From Pedobacter panaciterrae (GTDB lineage: Bacteria; Bacteroidota; Bacteroidia; Sphingobacteriales; Sphingobacteriaceae): DNA of 64,000 nt. Below, piece after piece: positions 19,439 to 26,077 of this stretch. Every line of letters starts with the position of its first letter. The first letter of the stretch is position 1. The stretch spans positions 620,001 to 684,000 of the forward strand of contig NZ_JABMKW010000016.1 in assembly GCF_013204795.1 (NCBI RefSeq), read 5' to 3'. Below the pieces are notes generated by a model that was given only the letters and a program-made list of their open reading frames with translations, was not told the DNA's origin and did not search any database. The position numbers and the translations under genes are program-made.

Positions 19439-19855
19439 ATGAAAAAGCTATTATTTTTAATCCTATGTACCACCACGCTAGGCTTGGTGTCGTGCAAAAA
19501 AGACACCATTATAAATGAAACGCCGAACAGGACTTTCATTTATACGATCCAGCCAAATGATTGGAAGTTGAGTAGTGACGGGTTCAACTATACTGCGACC
19601 TTAAATGTGGATGAGATTGACAATATTACACTGGACGATGAAGGCGTTTTAGTATACTTAACCCACCCTATAAACTCGAAAGGGTATATACAAGTTCCTT
19701 TTACATATGACGTAAATGCTTATAGTTATGAACTTTATAATGGAGGTATTAGAATAGATATACAGAGCTCAGATGATCAGAACACTAATCCCATTAAACC
19801 AACGTCAGCAATGACTGCAAAAATTGTTGTTATCCCTTCTAATTTCCAACCGTAA
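19439..19855 (+). CDS. Small lipoprotein sharing a domain with its neighbour
   Basis: MKKLLFLILCTTTLGLVSC is a clear lipoprotein signal with the lipid-carrying cysteine at residue 19. The mature ~120 residues form one beta-rich domain, TIQPNDWKLSSDGFNYTATL onward. It parallels the C-terminal domain of the secreted protein just upstream (TVDPSKWTSNNNGLSYSVSA). It lies 67 bases after that gene and is followed by a terminator. Function unknown; a joint surface role with the neighbour is an inference. Confidence 0.6.
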   Translation: MKKLLFLILCTTTLGLVSCKKDTIINETPNRTFIYTIQPNDWKLSSDGFNYTATLNVDEIDNITLDDEGVLVYLTHPINSKGYIQVPFTYDVNAYSYELYNGGIRIDIQSSDDQNTNPIKPTSAMTAKIVVIPSNFQP

Positions 19856-19904
19856 ACACAGTCGGAATAGCTTCAGGATAAAGATTAAAAATCAATTATA
19901 TTCT

Positions 19905-19936
19905 AAAAACCAGCACTTGATAAGCGCTGGTTTTTT
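19905..19936 (+). terminator. Intrinsic terminator after the lipoprotein cluster
   Basis: AAAAACCAGC (19905-19914) pairs with GCTGGTTTTT, with an internal A-C mismatch and a CTT/AAG extension closing on a GATA loop, and ends in six T. It closes the three-gene group 17770-19855. The rest of the 433-base gap to the next gene holds only the weak ORF relic at 20076; I see nothing else there. Confidence 0.75.
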
Positions 19937-20075
19937 CGTATCAAAAAAGTTACCATTCACATATACTAGCGCCTTAATTAAGTTCAAACTATATTATCTA
20001 TATTAGAGATAACAACCAAATAATAAACGACTTCTAGAACTTTAGAAGATATTTAATGGCCTAAATCATCCCGAT

Positions 20076-20273
20076 ATGCCTAAATATTACTTTAAAAGAC
20101 TTGAGTACCTGAACGCGCTCATACCAAACAGAATCATTGGTCCATTTAGGGGATCAACTGAAAATTCTAATGCCATTAGGCGACACCCGCCTACGCCCCA
20201 AGAAATTTTAAGAACTCATCCCATGCCGTAATATTTTAACGACTCTCACCGTCATGGAATTCATTTAATCTAG
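20076..20273 (+). pseudogene. Short ORF, possible relic of a small HTH protein
   Basis: An ATG at 20076 opens 51 codons to a TAA at 20229-20231, and the frame continues for another 13 codons (YFNDSHRHGIHLI) to TAG. The start, YYFKRLEYLNALI, recalls small helix-turn-helix proteins common in Bacteroidota. The middle (HPPTPQEILRTHP) does not look like a folded DNA-binding domain. I read it as a decayed gene or a chance ORF; the family resemblance is from memory only. Confidence 0.2.
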
Positions 20274-20288
20274 CCATCCCCTATTAAA

Positions 20289-21632
20289 ATGAACACAAAC
20301 GTTAACGCTTCCACCACTACAAGTAAGATTGCGATGCTAAAAGGTTTTATTGACAATAATAAAACCCTGACAACAATCTTATTCTTAATTTCTATAAGCT
20401 TATTGCTTTATTTCCCTGTGCTTTCGCATAAATTCCAAATGCGTTGGGATGATCAATGGGTAGTGGTTAATGCCTACACAGAAGATGGCTTAACACGAAG
20501 CAATTTATGGGCAATACTGACCGAGTTTTACAATGGTCAATACGCTCCGGCAAATCAGCTGTCTTACACATTACTTTATTCTGCATTTGGATATAATCCC
20601 TTCTGGTTCCATCTCCTAGGAGTTATTATACATATAAGTAATGTAATTCTGGTTTATCTTTTTATCAAAAAGCTTCTAAACCTTTCCAAAGGCTTTAAAA
20701 CAGAATCTGTAACCCGGATCGCATTTCTTACGGCCATAATCATGGCAGTACATCCATTTCTTGTGGAATCTGTCGCCTGGTTATCCGCCTCTAAAATTCT
20801 CATTTATAGTTTCTTCTATTTAATTGCTATTCACATTTACCTAAGCTACCTCCTTTCTAAAAAGATAGGCCATTATTTATTGGTCATTTTATTTTTCATT
20901 TTGTCATTTGCCGGAAAGGAACAGGCAGTTACTCTTCCGGTTTGTCTTTTATTAATAGATTATGCGGTAAAAAGAGATTTCAGAAGCAAATGGCTATGGT
21001 TTGAGAAGCTACCTTTATTTATTATTGCTTTCATTTTTGGATATATTACCTTACTTTCCCAAAGTGCAGACAAGGCCGGTTTGCTCTCCGAGGCGCCACG
21101 CTACCCATTTTACCAGAACATCATATTTGCCAGCTATTCTGTTACCGAATACCTTGTAAAATGTCTAATCCCCGTTAAATTAAGCTACTTATATGTGTTT
21201 CCAAATGCCATAGGCAGAGAAGTTCCCATGCGTTTCTGGATGTACCCGGCAATGCTATTAATTATATGTGTTTCGTTTTGGGGCTTCTGGAAAAAGCATT
21301 GGGTCTTTTTTGGAATCAGTTTTTTCATTGTCCATCTCGGGGTTTGTCTGCATGTCATCCCGATTTCCAGATTCGCGATAGTTGCCGACAGGTACGTATA
21401 CATAGCCTCAATAGGGATCTTTTTCCTTATGGCCTACTTCGTGGATAAGGCCCTAAGCAATTTAAAATACAAAAACTTAACAATTATGCTCACTTTCTTG
21501 TATGTACTCTCCATAGGCATTTATGCCCATCAACATAGTAAGATCTGGCATGACAGTGACAAGCTAAAACAAGAGCTGAAAGAGTTGCTTAAAAAAAGAA
21601 ATGACTTCCAGAAACACAAGGCTAACAAATGA
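20289..21632 (+). CDS. Polytopic membrane protein, GT-C glycosyltransferase-like
   Basis: A 447-residue protein with about ten hydrophobic segments and a short polar C-terminus. The first loop after membrane segment 1 reads KFQMRWDDQWVVVN, an acidic motif at the position where GT-C enzymes (PMT/ArnT type, polyprenyl-phosphate sugar users) keep catalytic aspartates. HPFLVESVAWLSASKIL near residue 155 resembles segments of TMTC-type mannosyltransferase proteins, whose TPR tail is absent here. A sugar transferase of the inner membrane is the best guess. It stands alone, without partner genes. Confidence 0.5.
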   Translation: MNTNVNASTTTSKIAMLKGFIDNNKTLTTILFLISISLLLYFPVLSHKFQMRWDDQWVVVNAYTEDGLTRSNLWAILTEFYNGQYAPANQLSYTLLYSAFGYNPFWFHLLGVIIHISNVILVYLFIKKLLNLSKGFKTESVTRIAFLTAIIMAVHPFLVESVAWLSASKILIYSFFYLIAIHIYLSYLLSKKIGHYLLVILFFILSFAGKEQAVTLPVCLLLIDYAVKRDFRSKWLWFEKLPLFIIAFIFGYITLLSQSADKAGLLSEAPRYPFYQNIIFASYSVTEYLVKCLIPVKLSYLYVFPNAIGREVPMRFWMYPAMLLIICVSFWGFWKKHWVFFGISFFIVHLGVCLHVIPISRFAIVADRYVYIASIGIFFLMAYFVDKALSNLKYKNLTIMLTFLYVLSIGIYAHQHSKIWHDSDKLKQELKELLKKRNDFQKHKANK

Positions 21633-21657
21633 AACTAACTTTTATTAACATAGATTT

Positions 21658-21730
21658 CGTCATCCTTATTCCACCTTTAATCAGGGTCGAATTATTTCTG
21701 TTGCAACATTGGTGACCCCGTTGCGGGGTC
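21658..21730. repeat. Partial repeat copy plus perfect GACCCCG hairpin
   Basis: CGTCATCCTTATTCC (21658 on) resembles the left end of the CGTCATCCTGA repeat family. Further on, GACCCCG (21714-21720) and CGGGGTC (21724-21730) form a perfect 7-bp GC-rich hairpin with a TTG loop. There is no T-tract, so this is more likely a repeat remnant than a terminator. Confidence 0.4.
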
Positions 21731-21791
21731 TTATAAATGCAATCGAATCATTAAAAATTAACCTAATTATAATTTGTTAAAATTAAAAAAC

Positions 21792-22160
21792 ATGAAAAAA
21801 ACACTTAAAATAGTAGGAGTTCTGGCTGTTGTGATCACATTGGTTTGTAATCTCCAATATGCATTCTTTGATTATGACGTAACAAACAACTCAGGAGCAG
21901 CGAATGCTGCATGGACCGATGCGAACGGTACTATGTATTGCGGAACCACAGGCAATACAAGTTACAGAACGGGTACATGGGTTTGGCAAAATGACAATTA
22001 CTACAAAGTTGTTGAAGGCTGGTATGGTTACGACTATGGTTATTATGAATTTTTCCCAAACAATTCGGGAACTCAATGCGGTATAGGATACAATCCTTAC
22101 AGACCTCATAATAACTATCATGATGTTACCAATATCGTACCTAGCTGGCCTGAATACTAA
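21792..22160 (+). CDS. Small exported protein, NVEALA-like
   Basis: I use the ATG at 21792, which gives a tight signal segment (MKKTLKIVGVLAVVITLVCN); an in-frame ATG 18 bases upstream is also possible. After NLQYAFFDYD the mature part is rich in Tyr, Asn and Gly and carries two cysteines that could form a disulfide (CGTTG and CGIGY). Basic start, hydrophobic core and an NLQYA-type segment resemble NVEALA-family small proteins, which in Bacteroidota often sit beside 6-bladed beta-propeller lipoproteins. One follows here. The family call is moderate and the function unknown. Confidence 0.55.
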   Translation: MKKTLKIVGVLAVVITLVCNLQYAFFDYDVTNNSGAANAAWTDANGTMYCGTTGNTSYRTGTWVWQNDNYYKVVEGWYGYDYGYYEFFPNNSGTQCGIGYNPYRPHNNYHDVTNIVPSWPEY

Positions 22161-22166
22161 ATTTAA

Positions 22167-22195
22167 AATCCGCCACCTTAAACAGGTGGCGGATT
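22167..22195. terminator. Stable hairpin between NVEALA-like and propeller genes
   Basis: AATCCGCCACCT (22167-22178) and AGGTGGCGGATT (22184-22195) form a perfect 12-bp stem with a 5-base loop, 6 bases after the small gene's stop codon. There is no T-run, so it may cause partial termination or 3'-end protection, letting the small gene be expressed above the downstream lipoprotein. Confidence 0.5.
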
Positions 22196-22229
22196 ATTCA
22201 ATATTTACTCAAAATCAAATATCTCATCA

Positions 22230-23369
22230 ATGAAGTACTATCTACTTTTCCCTTTATTAATTCTACTTATTTCATGCTCACAGGAGAAAAAGAAAGAGAA
22301 ATTCGATTTCCCTGTAACGAAGATTAAGATCAACCCTGCAGAGAACAAAAAAGCCTTCATTGAGGATATTGCTGATAGTGTTTATTATGTAACCCTAGAA
22401 GCCGAAAAGGACTTTTCTATTAAACATATTTCAAACTTTTTTGTAACAGATAGTCTTATCATTATCGCCGACCGATCGCAAAGTACTATTTTTCTTTTCG
22501 ATCAAAATGGTAAGCCTAAAATCAAGATAAATCACCTGGGTGATAAACCTGACGAATATGCGAATTTAACAGACATATTTTATGATGAATACAGCCATCG
22601 GATAGAACTTTTAGATCTGAGCTTAAACAAAATTTTTAGGTATGATCTTGATGGAAAACCGGCAGGTGTTCTGGATATTGTAGGCTCCAGGTACTTCGGT
22701 TTAACATTTGCAAAAACCAAAGATGTCTATGTAAGTGAGATTCTTAACAATAATAAGGATTTAAGAAGGCTTAGGCTTTATAAGGAAGGAGATGGAATGC
22801 TTACCTACCATTCTCAGGAACTTTTCTTCCCTCGCCTAATTAAAGAGCTGGATCTGGGTTTTCCCCATCAGTTTGATATCTACAAGGATTCCGTTTACTA
22901 TTACCCGCTACTTGACGATAAAATCTATACCGTTGGCATTGATCAGGTAAAACCCGTATATCAAATCGAGGTTCCCGAAGAAAATAAAATAGGATTCGAT
23001 ATTAATTCTGCTAAACCGGCAAAAGATCATTTTGACTACTGGAAAAAAATGGAATCAGCTAAAATAATGTACGACAATAACTCGCTTTTTGTTACCGATA
23101 AATGGGTCTCTTTCAGATATAATTTTGGCTCAAGAACTGATCCTAGAAATGCCTTTTTTTCGAAGAAGGCAGGTAAAACACTTCAATTTGTTGAATTAAA
23201 TAGTAAAAAGGATCCCAACTTCCGTTCAGGTAATAAAATTGCAGGCAAACTTGGTGACTACTTTATAACAATGGTGCCTTTTGAAAATGCAACAAAATCT
23301 CAGACAAAATCAGGTGAAGATAAGGACATTGTCTTTAAACTGATGTATTTTAGATTGAAGGAGTTATAA
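22230..23369 (+). CDS. 6-bladed beta-propeller lipoprotein
   Basis: MKYYLLFPLLILLISC is a lipoprotein signal with Cys16. The body shows repeating blade-like strands, such as LIIIADRSQSTIFLFDQNGK and HRIELLDLSLNKIFRYDLDGK, with the conserved early segment FIEDIADSVYYVTLE. This matches the NHL-like 6-bladed beta-propeller family (DUF5128-type) abundant in Bacteroidota. Characterised function is lacking; the family is usually assumed to bind ligands at the cell surface. It follows the NVEALA-like gene by 69 bases, across a hairpin, which is a recurrent pairing in this phylum. Confidence 0.75.
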   Translation: MKYYLLFPLLILLISCSQEKKKEKFDFPVTKIKINPAENKKAFIEDIADSVYYVTLEAEKDFSIKHISNFFVTDSLIIIADRSQSTIFLFDQNGKPKIKINHLGDKPDEYANLTDIFYDEYSHRIELLDLSLNKIFRYDLDGKPAGVLDIVGSRYFGLTFAKTKDVYVSEILNNNKDLRRLRLYKEGDGMLTYHSQELFFPRLIKELDLGFPHQFDIYKDSVYYYPLLDDKIYTVGIDQVKPVYQIEVPEENKIGFDINSAKPAKDHFDYWKKMESAKIMYDNNSLFVTDKWVSFRYNFGSRTDPRNAFFSKKAGKTLQFVELNSKKDPNFRSGNKIAGKLGDYFITMVPFENATKSQTKSGEDKDIVFKLMYFRLKEL

Positions 23370-23396
23370 CATCAAAATGTATTACTGAATCGCACA

Positions 23397-24029
23397 CTAA
23401 AGAACGGTAACCTTTCCAAGATATTGACTGTTACTTCTATTTTTCCGATCTTCTGATACAAAAGCCAGGTAAACATGAACCTCCCGGCCGGAAAAATTCT
23501 TTGTCAGTGTAAATTTCCCTTTCTTAAATAACCTCTTAGTGGCCGAAGTATCAAATTCAGCCACTCCATTTTCTATGTCGTACACTAAAAACATTGCCCT
23601 GTCATCATAAACATACCTGCCTCCATCCCAGCTAAAAGTTAAAGTATTAGTGCTTTCTGAAACTGCGCCTGCTGTTATAGCCGGATCAAGTTTACCAAAA
23701 CTTACTAAAGCTAATGCGGGCTCAATCACAAAGCTTGGGTATTCACCCCTAACTGCATTTTTAGATATGTAAGACTTGGCCGCAACAAAACCTTCAAATT
23801 TAGGGGCATAATCCTTAAAGCCAACCCTTAAAAAATCGGTAAGCGGCTGCAACCAAAACTGAACATCTGCAAACTTCTTTCTACTTGCCAATTCGGCTGG
23901 GGATGGGGGTCTTTCTGTTCTTTTTTTGCCTACATCCCGCATTACATACTGGCCCCTCAGTTCGTAACCTACAACAATTCCAACTTTTCCGTTAAAAGGA
24001 CCTAAAATTCCATTTCTATACGTTCCCCT
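23397..24029 (-). pseudogene. DUF6266 family protein, start codon apparently lost
   Basis: The longest ATG-started frame (from 23942) gives 181 residues, but the same frame stays open to a TAA at 24045-24047. It encodes NGILGPFNGKVGIVVGYELR just before that ATG, the conserved start of DUF6266 proteins. Family members usually begin M-G-x-Y-x-N-G; here the codon before GGA-ACG-TAT is AGG (24029-24027) where ATG is expected. One T-to-G change would explain it. The rest, through FVAAKSYISKNAV to NSQYLGKVTVL, is intact. Options are recent start loss, a rare ATT start at 24035, use of the internal ATG, or a sequencing error. Function of the family is unknown. Confidence 0.65.
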
Positions 24030-24179
24030 GTCAATAGTTTTATTTTAGTTAAATATTAAATATACAAAACTTCAGTATAAAGTAAAGATTTACAAAGGAT
24101 TACAAAAGAATCAAATAAGGAAACCTCCCTATCAACCCCCTATTTGATCCTTATTAGATCCGTATATTTTTTATATAAT

Positions 24180-25352
24180 TTATTTTACTAAAATTGGATT
24201 GGGAATTAATCTGGTCAGTAAATCTGCTAGTCCCTCTTCTGCTGGTAGCTGATAATTTAAACTGCCAAAATAAGCGAATTCTTGTAGTTGCTCTTTAAAA
24301 AGAAGTAAACGGTCTGGTTCTTTTAAAACCTCCGGGGCATCAATAGCCAGTACAAACACTTCATCTCCTTGTTTGATTTCGGCATTAGTTATTGCAGAGC
24401 CATCTGTTTTGAGATATGTTATGCTTATGGGGGCAGTTAATAATGCTCCTTGCTGATTAGAATTGTATAATATAAGATTTTCATTTTGTGCCAGTACACT
24501 GATTGTTCCTCCTGTTAGCACATCGGCGATTGCAGCAAGCGAATAGTCAAAGGCCCCTTCTTGTTTATTTTGTATACTTTGCACCTTGCCATGTCCTACT
24601 AGACAAGCTTTCTTTTCATTTACAAAATGAGAACATGCAGAATCAATCTGAAGCCCTTTCATTAGGCAATCCATCAGTTCTCCACAAGCCATAGCATAAC
24701 TTAATGAATTCTTGATACTATGATTTAATAATTGATCTATTCTTGATGGCCATAGGGCTAAACTTCCGGAATTTCCAAATAGTGCAGATCCGGTTACAGG
24801 GCGAAGCATACTATCCATGTCAGCTACCTGATCAATTTGGAGCAAAAGAAAATCTCCCTTGTCATTTGCTATTACGGCGGGTGAGGGCGGTAATTTACCA
24901 AATGTTGCAAGAGATAAAACAGGGACTGCACGACCGGCGCCATCAATATCCAAAACTGGTACGCCGTAACGTGCGGCTACCACAAACGGCACTATACTAT
25001 TCTCCGGGCCGGTTTCGATTGGCACAACAAAAGTTAGGTTAGTTCCTATGGTGCGTTGCAATTGCAGTGACAACTCGTTAAAAGCTGTAGCAATTGCCTC
25101 ATGTTGTTTCTCCTCCTGAGCGGCATTGGCTCCTATGTCGGCAATTATACAGCCCATGGCAGAGGAATCAAAAAGATGGTCTTGAGCACTCAATAGCTGT
25201 ACTACTCCCGAAGGTGCTGTTTCCACAATATAACTGGCTAAAGCGTAAGCCGCAGCCTTGTTCCCTCCACCTCCGCTGCCTAATAATGCTGCTCCTTCAA
25301 TCAGGTAATAAAGTTTCTCAATGCCTATTTCCATAAAATGAATTTTTAACAA
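24180..25352 (-). CDS. DUF917 family protein
   Basis: GSGGGGNKAA near residue 26, ETGPENSIVPFVVAARYGVP near 117 and DIDGAGRAVPVLSL near 138 are hallmarks of the DUF917 family, which includes S-methyl thiohydantoin desulfurase-type proteins and is often linked to hydantoinase genes. No hydantoinase is nearby, so the substrate is open. The 390 residues match the family. The ATG at 25334 (MEIGIEKLYY) is a good alternative start, since family homology begins there. It is divergent from the papain-like gene at 25413. Confidence 0.75.
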   Translation of the reverse strand: MLKIHFMEIGIEKLYYLIEGAALLGSGGGGNKAAAYALASYIVETAPSGVVQLLSAQDHLFDSSAMGCIIADIGANAAQEEKQHEAIATAFNELSLQLQRTIGTNLTFVVPIETGPENSIVPFVVAARYGVPVLDIDGAGRAVPVLSLATFGKLPPSPAVIANDKGDFLLLQIDQVADMDSMLRPVTGSALFGNSGSLALWPSRIDQLLNHSIKNSLSYAMACGELMDCLMKGLQIDSACSHFVNEKKACLVGHGKVQSIQNKQEGAFDYSLAAIADVLTGGTISVLAQNENLILYNSNQQGALLTAPISITYLKTDGSAITNAEIKQGDEVFVLAIDAPEVLKEPDRLLLFKEQLQEFAYFGSLNYQLPAEEGLADLLTRLIPNPILVK

Positions 25353-25412
25353 ATTATATATTTTTTTTTACTACATGTGATGCTTTTTTTACACATTTGA
25401 ATAAAGCTAATC

Positions 25413-26072
25413 ATGGATTTATTTGTAGACAACAATTGGTACCTGCATTTCCAGGAAATAAAGGACGACTTTCAAACAGGTGACATATTACTAGTTCATG
25501 GACGTTATGACTTCAGCTTTGTTATTGAGGCTGTTCAATGGTCTCCATTTTCTCACGTTGGAATGATTGTAAGAGCCGAAGACATTGGACTTGCAGGCAA
25601 AGCTCCTGATCTGCTCCTTTGGGAAGCAAATTCGCTAACTAATTTACCAGATGTCATTACCGGACAGGCAAAACCAGGACCTATGCTAGTTGATTTAGAA
25701 CAGCGTCTTAGTGCAACTGCCAAAGACTTTGAAGATGTGAAATTTGCATTTAAACCGTTATACCTCCCAAAAGAAACAGCAATCGGAACTATTTTACAGC
25801 AGTTAATGCCAATTGTGAGTCAAGCTGGTTTTCCATCTGATGAAGAAATGGCTAATCGCTTTGTTGAAGGCCGTTATTACAATAAAACGGCCCCAACGGA
25901 TGCTTTTTTCTGCAGCGAACTCCTGGCCCATACATTCATGGAAATGGGCTTACTCGGAACCAAATATCCAATGAATGCTTATGCACCTAAAGACTTTTCC
26001 GATGACGGAATAGTACGTTTACACAAACGTGCTTATTTTGGCAACGAACGTTTCTTTAACATGCAATTATAA
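25413..26072 (+). CDS. Permuted papain-fold (YiiX/NlpC-P60-like) protein
   Basis: The order of motifs is that of circularly permuted NlpC/P60 enzymes: TGDILLVHG near residue 22, the histidine in PFSHVGMIV near 47, and the cysteine in DAFFCSELLAHTF near 168. Such proteins are thiol hydrolases or acyltransferases acting on peptidoglycan, lipids or amide bonds. There is no signal peptide, so it may act in the cytoplasm. Its end is 5 bases from the convergent end of the FG-GAP protein gene. 219 residues; substrate unknown. Confidence 0.7.
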   Translation: MDLFVDNNWYLHFQEIKDDFQTGDILLVHGRYDFSFVIEAVQWSPFSHVGMIVRAEDIGLAGKAPDLLLWEANSLTNLPDVITGQAKPGPMLVDLEQRLSATAKDFEDVKFAFKPLYLPKETAIGTILQQLMPIVSQAGFPSDEEMANRFVEGRYYNKTAPTDAFFCSELLAHTFMEMGLLGTKYPMNAYAPKDFSDDGIVRLHKRAYFGNERFFNMQL

Positions 26073-26077
26073 ATGTT

